From Monomorium pharaonis (lineage: Eukaryota; Arthropoda; Insecta; Hymenoptera; Formicidae): 64,000 bases of DNA. The notes beneath the pieces are model-generated. The model did no database searches and was not told the DNA's origin. It saw only the letters and a list, made by a program, of their open reading frames with translations. This document shows, one piece after another, positions 44,421 through 53,873 of this stretch. The DNA is taken from the NCBI RefSeq assembly GCF_013373865.1, contig NC_050469.1, positions 15,854,546 to 15,918,545 of the forward strand, read 5' to 3'. How positions within the stretch are numbered: position 1 is the stretch's first letter; every line of letters starts with the position of its first letter. Position numbers and translations under genes: made by a program.

Positions 44421-46153
44421 TGTGACGTGGTAGCTCAGCTGCCACGAGTAGCAGCGTTCCTCCCCCGTCACAGGCTGCGAATTCGCGCCGTACGGGGAAA
44501 ATAGGCGAGAGGCGAGAGGGGATCTCCATGGGGAACCGCGACAGACCTAGCGAGCGTAGTATTAATTTCTTATATTTTTGATTTCTTTGCGCGGCGGCCG
44601 TCTTCCGATGGAATGCGGCGAGAGAGCGAGAGAGGAGGAGAGAGAGCGACGACGATGCGGGGAAGGAGGAAGGACGCCACCGCTGCCCGGGAGAGACGAG
44701 CACGCGGCCCGCACGGGAATTCGGCGTGGCCCTGGGAGAGCCACGGCCGGAGCCTAAGGCGGCGGTGCCCGCCGACACCACGACGGAACGTCCCGGAGGG
44801 CTGTGGAGGAGCCCGGATGGGACCAAACGCGTCGAGGGAGGCGTCAAGTCCTCTCACGAGGAACGGAGGTCCCCGCGTGCGCTGCCCCGGCTCGGGAAGT
44901 GGCCCAGCGGGAGAAAGAAAATTTCGCGGGGGCCTGCGAGGCCCCCGGAAGGATTACGGCGCGCACGTCCCTGCGTACGCAGGACTGCGTGCCTTGCAGC
45001 AATTGGGTCGCGGCGCGGAGACAATGCGCATGACTGGACGGGGGGTCGCGGCGTCGATCCGGGATCGACCGCGATCCACCCCGCTTTTGCGTGCGAGCGG
45101 TTCAGCCGTTAAGTTGCGGGTCGTGTCTCGAGAGACCAAAGTTATCGGTGTAGCGCGTGCTGGGCCATTGCGAGAGCCAGAGGACGAGCCGAGAGACGAG
45201 GGAGGACGCCCTGGACGTTATCGGTGAGGTGGCCAGCCAAGATAACTTAGTGTGAGCGGTTGCCGGCCGGCGAGGTGTTCCCGGGCCCGTTCTGCATCCG
45301 TTTTTGTGTTGGTGCGTGACTCGCGTGGACCGCAGGGCGGTCATACGTTCGTGTCAGGAATTGGGGATATATCGGATGCAAGCGGGCGGGACGCCGAAGC
45401 GCCGAGCCACGGGGAGGACGATCGTGAGGACGCGTGGGTTCCGTCGGAGATTCCCCTCGACCGTGTACGCCGCAAAGCCCTCGCGCGAGCGAGTATCGCG
45501 TCGCGAGTAGCGGGTGGACGGGACTTCCGGTTTCGCGACGGTGTGTAGTGCGGTAGCGGCCGGCGATTATTGTGTGACCCCCGCGGGACACGCGGTCGCG
45601 TTCTCTAGTTGCCGGGAGTGTCGGCACGTTCGAACGTCCGAAATCCATGTGCGCGGAAGATTCCATCGTCTGTCCTTGTCGGCCGCGTGCCTACCGCGGG
45701 AGCTTCCCGCGTATCGTTCGCGCTCCTGCTTGGTTTGATTCGCGCCGGGGCGCCGCATTGTCGGAACGCCGCATGCCGCGTCCCGTGATATTATTGTTTT
45801 TGTCTGATTATTAATTTTTAATAAAGATCGTTATCTGTTAAATTCAGAGCCTAATTGTCTGGTGTGTCGTCCGCCCCTTCGTGTTACCGCATTCGCCTGC
45901 TCCCTTACGCTTCACCCCGCCCCTCTACCGTTAGGCAGAGCTGGTCGAGATTGTCGCGCGAGGATCGAGGACACCTTGGCGTAACGATTTTCGCGAATTG
46001 ACGCGTCGTCGAGCGCGTCTGGCGCCCAACAATTTTCGTGATAACGTGTGGCCGAGATTCGAGCGCGACAAACACGGCATCGGGGGTACCGGTTACCCTA
46101 TCGGTCTCGCTGCTTTTTGCTCGCGGCTTTCCCGGTCAGGAAAAGTCGTGACA
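44421..46153 (+). mobile_element. Solo LTR candidate (1,733 bp), GC-rich
   Basis: Begins TGTGACGTGGTAGC and ends AAAAGTCGTGACA. It is flanked by AT repeats, so a 4-bp ATAT TSD is compatible but not decisive. It stands out from AT-rich neighbours by high GC content. A polyadenylation signal AATAAA lies at about 45829, late in the element, suggesting plus-strand transcription. Several 60-200-codon frames on both strands reflect GC-rich composition and show no domain. Confidence 0.6.
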
Positions 46154-46457
46154 ATATATATAGTTTGTTCAATTATATCTATTATAATTATAAAATATAA
46201 ACATTTTAATAAATTTGTTTCACATATGTTTTTACTCTATAAATGTATTTCAAAAATTCTTTTAACTATAGCAAAGAAAAACCCTGCACATTACTATAAT
46301 ACTAAATATATTACAAGCATGACATTTTTTTGACGTCAATAAACCGTCAAATGTTGTTACCAAAAATTATCATTTTGACTTTTTCTGTCGTGATGTAATT
46401 ATGACTTCAATGTGATGTCATTTTGACTATAATGTGTTCTTTGGGTCAGTATGTAAA

Positions 46458-46715
46458 ATGTTTCTCATATTGTCACATCCCTCTGATATACTCGATTTGA
46501 GCGCCAAACAGTTAGAATTCGTGTCAAAACCTATTTTGCTACGCGTGTGTGGTAACTATATCGAACACGTGTGGGACAGGCTTCCGGAACATATAAAGAC
46601 TGATCCAGAGGTTCGAAGCTATCGTCGTTGCTACGAACATTATGATCAATTGTGGAAGCAGACGCACATCAACGGCCCCGCGTTGATAATGAATTGTCGC
46701 GAATGCCAGCGGTAG
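46458..46715 (+). CDS. Polinton-encoded small protein, unknown
   Basis: 85 residues from ATG 46458 (MFLILSHPSDILDLSAK) to MNCRECQR. The upstream part of the open frame belongs to the inserted element ending at 46445, so 46458 is the better start. No domain is recognised; a C-terminal CREC might be part of a lost longer frame. It is the first gene of the structural cluster after the insertion. Confidence 0.5.
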   Translation: MFLILSHPSDILDLSAKQLEFVSKPILLRVCGNYIEHVWDRLPEHIKTDPEVRSYRRCYEHYDQLWKQTHINGPALIMNCRECQR

Positions 46716-46742
46716 GTCGAGGCTTGTTAAATCATGCGATAA

Positions 46743-47307
46743 ATGCGCTCTTTTTTAACTGTATATACCTGGATATCAATTTTGCGGTCCGGGTACTAGG
46801 CTGAAAAAGCGATTGGCCAGAAACGATCGGGGTATTAATCCGTTGGACGCGGCGTGTCGCGAACACGACATTGCGTACTCCCGGAGCAACGAACTCACCG
46901 ACAGACACGCAGCTGACAATATACTCGCTGCGGAAGCGCGAAAACGCATTACAGCGAACGATTCGACTTTCGGAGAAAGAGCTGCTGCAGCAACCGTTTG
47001 GGTAGCTATGAAAACTAAGACGAAAATTGGTATGGGCTTGAAAAAGAAAAAAAGAGATAAAAAGAAAAGAGCGAGTAAACGAATACTTCCGATAGCGAAA
47101 CGCGGAGGTGTTTTACCCATTCTACCGCTGTTGGGAGTTCTCGGGTCGTTGGTCGACGGAGCGGCGGGAGTTGCGAAAGTTGTGAATGATAACAAAGCAG
47201 CGCAGCGTCAGCTGAAAGAATTGAAACGTCATAATCGCATCATGGAAGATCATGGAGTTTATCTCGCTCCATACAAGCGTGGACAAGGAGTTCGTACTTT
47301 TCGATGA
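46743..47307 (+). pseudogene. PLA2-domain virion protein (parvovirus-VP1-like phospholipase A2)
   Basis: The reading frame, open from 46759, shows the calcium-loop motif FCGPGT and the catalytic HD pair in LDAACREHDIAYS, the arrangement of phospholipase A2 domains in parvovirus VP1 and some adintovirus proteins. A very basic stretch (GLKKKKRDKKKRASKRI) and a hydrophobic segment (VLPILPLLGVLGSL) follow. A likely start ATG at 46743 is one base out of frame, with the slip in a T run at 46751-46756, so the copy is probably dead. In parvoviruses this activity aids membrane escape; the role here is inference. Confidence 0.7.
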
Positions 47308-47336
47308 AAAAAAAAAACGTCAAAAAGACGTTAAAA

Positions 47337-47705
47337 ATGCCGAAAGGTGTAACTACCAACATACAATTATTACAGCTAGCAAAACATATGCACATTCCAT
47401 ACTTTAGAGGAATTTTATGCGTACGGCATTACCAACGGCTGAAGCATATCAAAACGAAAGTGGTATTGTAAATTTAAATAATGCTGAAGGATTGGGTACA
47501 CACTGAGTGGCATGCGTAGAGGGGAAATCGCGCTATATACTTCGATAGTTTCGGCAATCTTAGACCGCCGAAAGAACTGGTGCAATATTTACATGTAAAG
47601 CGGATCGAGTACAATCACACGCCTTATCAACGTTACGATCAAAGCAACTGCGGTCAACTGTGTTTGCGTTTTCTCCAAACAGTTAATAATCAATTTAAAG
47701 GCTAA
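47337..47705 (+). pseudogene. Adenain-type cysteine protease of Polinton, broken
   Basis: Maturation protease homologous to adenovirus adenain (peptidase C5 type). Fragments in order: MPKGVTTNIQLLQLAK, ESGIVNLNNAEGLGTH (catalytic His), YFDSFGNLRPPKEL (acidic residue) and YDQSNCGQLCLRF with the nucleophile Cys. There are a frameshift near 47415, a TGA directly after the His at about 47505, and a second shift near 47530. At least three lesions make it non-functional. Confidence 0.8.
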
Positions 47706-47738
47706 CATTGTACAATTTAACTCAGTATTCGTTTCAAC

Positions 47739-48471
47739 ATGTCACTAACGTTTATGCTAATCGGCAAGAGTAGCATCCTCGCGGTAAGCTATCTTCGAGC
47801 CGGAGATTTGAACGATGGCGATTACGAGCTCGGCCTCACAGATTTTGAAACGTATTATACCATACTTAATGTAAATTCGTCGAATAACAAATTTTACTAT
47901 GACAAAGACGACAAAGAAATTATGATTCCCGAAGGATCGTATGAATTGCGTGATATAGATAGATATTTGAAACGCACAATTTTACAATCTCATCCCGATG
48001 TTGCGGGAAAGAGAACGTTTCGCAAAGAAGATGAAAACGAGAGCGAATATCTGCTGATGATTCGTGCTAACAATAATACAATGAAGAGCGAGATTATGTG
48101 TGCTTATCGGATAAATTTCATTAAACCTAACAACATCGCTGTTGGGATTTTCATCGCGTCGTATTCTTGAATCGCGATTGTGGCAATCGGATGCACTTAT
48201 AAATATCATAAACGTAAACATTATTCGCATAGAATGTAACGTGACTGCGGGTGCGTACAGCAACGACAAGTGTGTACACACAATACATGAATTTTCGCCG
48301 AGAGTACCACCAGGATATAAGATATCGGAAACGCCTGCATAGATCATTTACCTTCCAATCGTCGCACGGAGCATTACTGATTTGACGATTCGCATTGTGG
48401 ATCAGGACGGTCCATTACTCGATTTTCGCGGAGAGGAGATTACCGTTAAATTACACGTACGAAGACGATAA
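47739..48471 (+). pseudogene. Penton-like minor capsid protein, broken
   Basis: The first frame (47739 to about 48145) begins MSLTFMLIGKSSILAVSYL and includes DGDYELGLTDFETYYTILNV and YELRDIDRYLKRTIL. A frameshift near 48140 moves into a frame with IRIECNVTAGAYSNDK and HEFSPRVPPGYKISETP. An in-frame TAG at 48340-48342 follows and the remainder runs to 48471. Position between protease and major capsid genes and family memory support a penton-type jelly-roll protein. Two lesions. Confidence 0.65.
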
Positions 48472-48477
48472 CGTGAG

Positions 48478-48654
48478 ATGCTCGTGTTGAATGAGCAGGT
48501 GAAGGACACAATTTTTACACCAATCAAGAATATTCGACCGTGTGACATAAATTGTACGACAGTTAAAAATATTCGATCGTCTGATAAAAAGAAACTCTCC
48601 GCGTCAAACGTTGAATTTTTAAAATCATTGGGATTTGTCGTACGAAATATCTAA
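48478..48654 (+). CDS. Small Polinton protein (58 aa) between penton and capsid genes
   Basis: An intact frame, ATG 48478 to TAA 48654, encoding MLVLNEQVKDTIFTPIKN and ending LKSLGFVVRNI. It starts 6 bp after the penton frame and ends 1 bp before the capsid ATG. It has two short NIRP repeats. Tight spacing in the morphogenesis cluster suggests a real gene, function unknown. Confidence 0.6.
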   Translation: MLVLNEQVKDTIFTPIKNIRPCDINCTTVKNIRSSDKKKLSASNVEFLKSLGFVVRNI

Positions 48655-48655
48655 G

Positions 48656-49811
48656 ATGTCTAACATCTTGAACATTGGAGGCGAGCCGATCTTTGACGAC
48701 AACATCGTCAAGATTGAGACTCACACATACAATCCGTACGCCAATATCACTTTTGGATACAACGACGAAATAAGGATACCCATACAACAACAGGATTTAT
48801 ACACGTTACCATGTGAAAGTTTTCTCTACGTCGAAGGAAGATTGGTGATGAAGAAGAATGACGATAAGGATAAGGATGAGATAAATCTCGGAAATAATTG
48901 CGTGGCGTTCATGTTTGATGAAATTCGATATGAAGTCAACGGTGTGGAAATTGATCGGAACAGAAACGTTGGAATAACCAGCACCCTCAAGAACTATGTA
49001 TCATTATCATATGAAAAAGCAGTAATTACGCAGAATGCAGGATGGGAATTTTCGTATAACCTACCGGAAGGATACTTCAACTTTTGTGTACCGCTTAGTG
49101 TATTATTGGACTTTTGCGAAGATTACAAACGCGTGATTGTTAACGCTCGTCACGAATTGATCTTGATACGAGTGCGCAACGATAACAATTCTATCGTTGG
49201 AAATTCTCAACTCAACCGGAAATTGAATTATTTAAAGTGCAGTGGCAAATGCCGCATGTTACGTTAAACGAAGTCAACAAATTATCTTTGCTGCGAGCTT
49301 TGGAGAGTAGACAATGTCTAAGTATGAGTTTTCGCTCCTGGGATCTGTATGAGTACCCTTTGCTGCAGAGTACGACGAAACATTCATGGGCTGTTAAAAC
49401 TGCAATTCAGCTCGAGAAACCGCGCTTCGTTATCTTTGCACTGCAGACTGGTAGAAAAAATATCATGTCTCAAGATGTTACAATCTTTGACGACTGTAAT
49501 TTGACCAACGTAAAACTTTATCTAAACTTTGAATGTTATATGACGATTTGAATTTAGATTTTCATAAATCTAGATATGCAATTCTGTATGACATGTATCG
49601 ACGTTTTGGTAAATCTTATTATGGATATGAGTGTGAAACGCTGCTCAACGTAATCACATTTCTGGAAAAAAGACCTTTTGCGGTCATTGACTGTTCGCGA
49701 CAAAACGAATCCGTCAAGAGTGCTACCGTAGATGTGCGCATAGAATTTGATTGCAAAGACAATGTTCCCGCAAATATTACCGCTTATTGTCTTATTTACA
49801 TGATCGTGTAA
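48656..49811 (+). pseudogene. Major capsid protein (double jelly-roll type), two frameshifts
   Basis: ATG 48656 (MSNILNIGGEPIFDDNIVK). The N-terminal part runs to about 49240 and includes ANITFGYNDEIRIPIQQQDL, CVAFMFDEIRYEVNG and a GYFNFCVPLSVLLDF block. A one-base shift near 49240 leads to PHVTLNEVNKLSLLRAL and a second near 49545 to SRYAILYDMYRRFGKSYYGY, ending LIYMIV at 49811. Polinton major capsid proteins are about 380-650 residues; the summed length of about 385 codons fits a short member. No nonsense codon beyond the two shifts is seen. Confidence 0.75.
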
Positions 49812-49917
49812 TTGAATACTGTCTGTTGTCCAACATAGTGCGCAAAATCATGTAACATTAAACTGATAAAAACTGAGATATTTGACGTTAAAATACAGTC
49901 TTGAAAAGTCACTCATC

Positions 49918-50442
49918 ATGATCGTACCGACATTTGTAGATCTGCAAAGATTTATTGTCGATAAAAAATTTGTCGTAAAGGAAGTTGCGGTACTGAGAAA
50001 AGGAGCCGTTCTCACGCATTACATTTTTGCTAGCCCCATGCCATGGCGTGTCCTTACAAAATCCGACAAGTCTTGCGCTTCTTGGCTGATTGCTTATCAT
50101 CATGGATTGCGATGGAAGGACGGGATGATACCGTACAACATGGCGAAACATCTGATTACATCTGCTGTGTGTAATACGGAAGATGATGACAGAAAAACTA
50201 TCGTATACGTTAAGGGACTTCAGAAACGAGAATGGTTGACGAACATGCTCGATATCGATGATGGAATATATATCAAGACATTGGATGCAGATTACGAAGA
50301 CATTGAATCTTTCAATAATCTAGATGTTAGTAATACTATACGATGTGAAAAACATGTTAAGAATTGTGCTTTACAAAATGTATTTAAAATATTTAACTGG
50401 TGGTCGCAACACCAAAATAATTACGAAATTTTTTCAAAATGA
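49918..50442 (+). CDS. Polinton-encoded unknown protein with nuclease-like N terminus
   Basis: 174 residues from ATG 49918 (MIVPTFVDLQRFIVDKKFV), with CASWLIAYHHGLRWKDG in the middle. The opening VDLQ-F pattern resembles the first Asp motif of DEDD/RNase H-fold exonucleases (VDLQGF), but other catalytic residues are not obvious, so this is only a hint. The frame is intact and ends in YEIFSK. It follows the capsid gene with 106 bp spacing. Confidence 0.55.
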   Translation: MIVPTFVDLQRFIVDKKFVVKEVAVLRKGAVLTHYIFASPMPWRVLTKSDKSCASWLIAYHHGLRWKDGMIPYNMAKHLITSAVCNTEDDDRKTIVYVKGLQKREWLTNMLDIDDGIYIKTLDADYEDIESFNNLDVSNTIRCEKHVKNCALQNVFKIFNWWSQHQNNYEIFSK

Positions 50443-50489
50443 AAAAAAAATAAAAAAAAATAAAACGCAATAAAATGTTTATTTCTACC

Positions 50490-51450
50490 TTTTCTTGTAC
50501 ATATAAGATATATATAGTGTATGATGCAGTTTGATAACGGTTCGATAGCTGTACGATGCGGTTCGACAGCTGTACGATACAGTTTGATAGCGGTTTAATA
50601 GCTGTACAAAGCAGTTTGATAGCTGTATATCCTGTTTGATAGCGGTTCAATATCTGTACAGTGCAGTTCAATAGCGGTTTAATAGTGGATCAATAGCTGT
50701 ATAATACAGTTTGATAGCAGTTCTTTATCTGTATGATGTGGTTTGATAATGGTTCGATAGCTGTATGATGCAGTTTGATAGCTGTATGATGCAATTTGAC
50801 AATGGTTCGATAGCTGTATGATGCAGTTCGATAGCTGTATGACAACGGTTCAATAGTTGTTCAATAGCTGTATAATATGGTTTGATAACAGTTGAATAAT
50901 GGTTAGCAGTTCTTTATTTCGACCGAGGCGTTGACCGAGACAGCATCATATAAGACGATCTCGTTGATAAATCACGTACGTTTTGTTAGACAATAGTGAG
51001 CGCAAATAAAAAATTCTACGAACCTGATGCGGCTGAGAACATGCTTTTTTCAAATTTATTTCTCAAGTGATTCAATTGTGGTTTGATAGATATGTTCGGC
51101 TGCTGTACGATGTGGTTCAATAGTTCGATATATGATGCTGTTCTATAGATGTATAATGCAGTTTGATAGCGGTTCAATTGTAGTTCAATTGTGGTTTAAC
51201 AGATGTGGTTCGATGGTGCAGTTTGATGCAGTTGATGTATATGAAGTGATTCAATATGATACATTTATGCTCTTTATAGTGTTGTTTTAAAATGCTTTAC
51301 TTCGACGGAGACGTTGACCGAGACAACATAATATAAGACGATCTCATCGTTCTTCTTAGACAATGCTGCAGTGGTAAGCGCTGATAAAAATTCTACGAAG
51401 TTGACATGGCTTTTTCAAATTTATTTCTTAAGTCACGTACATCTTTACTA
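50490..51450. repeat. Degenerate GATAGCTGTA repeats and a 150-bp duplication
   Basis: Dozens of imperfect copies of GATAGCTGTATGATGCAGTTT and TTCGATAGCGGTTCAATAG fill 50520-50900 and 51080-51250. Two copies of a longer segment (50915-51070 and 51295-51440) share TTGACCGAGACA, ATATAAGACGATCTC and CTTTTTTCAAATTTATTTCT. There are no genes. They lie between the last structural genes and the right TIR. Confidence 0.8.
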
Positions 51451-51763
51451 TATAATGATGGGGTCTGCTCCTTAACGTTAGTTTGGATCAAAAGTCTTCT
51501 CACTCGTGTCGAATAGAAGTGCCAGCACCATGCCAAATTTCCATCATAGATTGCGTATCGAGTATCCGGTATTTGGTGTATATGAACATTACAATATATA
51601 GTTTAAATTGCAAGCTTACGTTATGCTGCAAGTATAATATTTTACCTTTAATTTTTAGTATGTATTTCTTGGTGATACACCCATTGTCCGAACGTCACAG
51701 ATTTATGCTCAAATAAATATTAGAATACCAACCGCAAGGCATAGGACTCTGCATCTCCACGAG

Positions 51764-52168
51764 ATGGTGTCAATTAGAGCACCTCTTGGTGATCAGGTAT
51801 GTTTTATTATTTACCATATTTTTGTATCTTTTAAATTATTTTTTAATTATTTTGAAATTATTTTTAAAAATTATAATATTTTTAAAAATGCTATTTTTAG
51901 CCCTATTTCTCGTAGCGATTTAATACAGCTCCAGCGCAGCGCGATTAAATTAAAAATATCTTTTTTTAGCCGTATTTTGGTTGAAATCCGCATACCGGGA
52001 TTTATGAATATACAGGCAGCACGGTTGACACGATACTTTCGCCCAATTGACCAATGGCGAAATAATGAAAACGTTGAACTTATGTTTGAGTGCCCTGACG
52101 TATGGGGTCTGAGGAGACTCTTTGACATGGAGCCGCTGTATGAGAATAATCAAGAAATCTGTGAATAA
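51764..52168 (+). CDS. Polinton-encoded protein near the right end, uncertain structure
   Basis: An open frame starts MVSIRAPLGDQ and ends LFDMEPLYENNQEICE. The C-terminal part VEIRIPGFMNIQAARLTRYF and ECPDVWGLRRLFDME looks protein-like, while the middle (about 51797-51970) is AT-rich with a GTATGT donor and TTTTTAG acceptors and may be an intron, although simple splices do not preserve the frame. The upstream sequence (51720-51763) also reads HLHE-like in the same frame, so the start is uncertain. No function known. Confidence 0.45.
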   Translation: MVSIRAPLGDQVCFIIYHIFVSFKLFFNYFEIIFKNYNIFKNAIFSPISRSDLIQLQRSAIKLKISFFSRILVEIRIPGFMNIQAARLTRYFRPIDQWRNNENVELMFECPDVWGLRRLFDMEPLYENNQEICE

Positions 52169-52662
52169 TTCCATTTTTTAATACTTTATTACTTTTATTT
52201 ACTTTTATTATTTTATTATACTTTTTATTATACTTTTATACTTTTATACACGCATGGTAACATTTTAGAATACATTTTTTATATTATATTTTTATATTAT
52301 ACTTTATATACTTTTTAAACTTTATATTATACTTTTATATTGTGCATTTTTATATTATACTTTATACTTTATATAAATATGCTTTTACATTTTCAAATAT
52401 ATAAATTTATACATATACTATAATTAATTAAAATAATTTTCCTTCTTTAAGAATATCGCTCTCCCCCTCGCCTTCAGTTCTACTAACATTTTTCATGTTA
52501 ACTTTATTAGTTTACTTTATAAACTTTATGTTTCAATATAAATTATTCATAAGAACTTCTTTTAATTTTTAAATTGCATTTTACTTAAGTTAAATTAAAA
52601 AACAATTATAATTATAGTTATAATATTATCAAATATAAATTTACATAAATAAAGTGCGATGG
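52169..52662. other. AT-rich subterminal DNA, no gene
   Basis: Repeated TTATACTTTTATA-type sequence leading to the right TIR. No ORF. Confidence 0.5.
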
Positions 52663-53075
52663 GTGGGAACGTATATATGTGACTGCGTATGAAAGAACGA
52701 ATGAAAGAGAAAGAGAGAATGATAAGACTACACGGTTGAAGATATCACGTACAGGTGACAAAGACATTCAGTAAAAGGAGATCGCGAGCATCGCGGCGAT
52801 GGCTGCTGAAAGGGATCACGTATGGGTAAGAGAGATAGATTCGCAACAGAGGGAGAGCGCGAGCACCGCGATGCAACGGCGGCGGGCGGCGGGCGGCGGC
52901 GGACCCCGATTCCCCCTCTACCGGTCGCGGACCCAAAAATCCCGCGTTAGCAATTCCCGCACCGCGAGACCCCCCGATCCGCGTGACGTCATACCCTCGC
53001 GCGTCTACGAGTTCCCCCCGCACCCGCTTCCCCCCTTGGAGCACCTGGGTTAGAACCGGCCTAGTATCAACTACT
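52663..53075 (-). repeat. Polinton right TIR
   Basis: Inverse copy of 29603-30010. It ends TAGTATCAACTACT, and the GC-rich part 52840-53055 contains the GGGGTCCGC and TGACGTCA motifs on the minus strand. It also matches the extra terminus at 28650 through CTAGGCCGGTTCTAAC. Confidence 0.85.
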
Positions 53076-53784
53076 CCTATTACTTAAGTGTACATATATT
53101 GAAACATTTTTTCCAGAATATTGAACGAATTTTGCGCGTCACGTTAATATTTTTCTTGTTACGCGGAAATTATTTTGATCATTATTTTGATTTTGATCGT
53201 TTTGGTTTTGATATTTATTAAAGAATGATCAAAAACGCAGTTGCCATGTTGAACAATACAAATTAATGTCAATCTTTTTATTTTTCACCGATTGAGGTTC
53301 ACTGTTTCACTTTTCACAAGTTCACGTTAGGGAAAAGATTCATGATTGACCCCCTGACCTAACAGCATTTACGCCTGCCTCTTTCTGCTTTCTCTGTCTC
53401 ACTCCGTGAGAAAATGGAAAGGAGAAAATATCGCGGCTCGAAAACTTAAGAGCAGGAACATAGATTTTTGTATAACACGTAAGAGAACCAATCAATCAGA
53501 ATCGCGTATTTTCCTTCCCAGGATAAAACTGAAAGTCTTGAGTGGTTAACTTAATTGTTTATACGTACGTTAATACAAAAGTCTGTGCTTTTGCTCTAAT
53601 TTAGACAAATCTGATTTACAGCTTCATTTTTCAGTTATCTTTTTTATGAAGTCTGAATTAGATCTTTTCTCTAGCAAAAATATAATTAAATATTAGTCTT
53701 TTATCATTTTTCGGTTACCTACGTATATATTGATGTATCAATAACTACAACGATAATAATAATGATAATATGGCAGTAGCAACA

Positions 53785-53786
<2 letters not shown>
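53076..53786. other. Unassigned intergenic DNA
   Basis: AT-rich with no ORF above background, no TE end and no RNA gene recognised. Confidence 0.45.

Positions 53787-53850
<64 letters not shown>
53787..53850. repeat. (AAT)n microsatellite
   Basis: About 21 tandem AAT trinucleotides. The poly-Tyr and poly-Leu frames on the minus strand come from this repeat. Confidence 0.95.
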
Positions 53851-53851
<1 letters not shown>

Positions 53852-53873
53852 CCACCAAACACCAAGTTACATG

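Larger units (their letters stand above)
39477..46445. mobile_element. CCCAARGAA-TIR element (7 kb with nested insertions), TC TSD, inside Polinton
   Basis: Imperfect 22-bp TIRs, CCCAAGAAACACACTAAAGTCA and CCCAAAGAACACATTATAGTCA (inverse), with TC outside both ends (39475-39476, 46446-46447). It splits the Polinton between the ATPase and the next structural gene. Its own sequence is short (39477-39584 and parts of 43078-46445, with GTCAAAATGAC motifs). The rest is nested: fold-back 39585-43074, element 43096-44209 and LTR 44421-46153. Confidence 0.65.
29603..53075. mobile_element. Polinton/Maverick (adintovirus-like) element
   Basis: Terminal inverted repeats of about 400 bp (29603-30010 and 52663-53075) begin AGTAGTTRATACTA and include TGACGTCACGCGG and GGGGGAATCGGGGTCC. 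Starting with AG is typical of Polintons. Between them lie pPolB, integrase, packaging ATPase, protease, PLA2 protein, penton-like and major capsid genes, the diagnostic set. Subtracting the 7-kb insertion at 39477-46445 leaves about 16.5 kb, a normal Polinton size. Flanking 6-mers (GGAACA left, CCTATT right) do not match, so the ends may have been rearranged after insertion. Confidence 0.9.

Noticed and set aside
44613..45227. 204-residue Arg/Gly-rich protein
   Set aside because: It lies in a GC-rich solo-LTR candidate with open frames on both strands and no domain.
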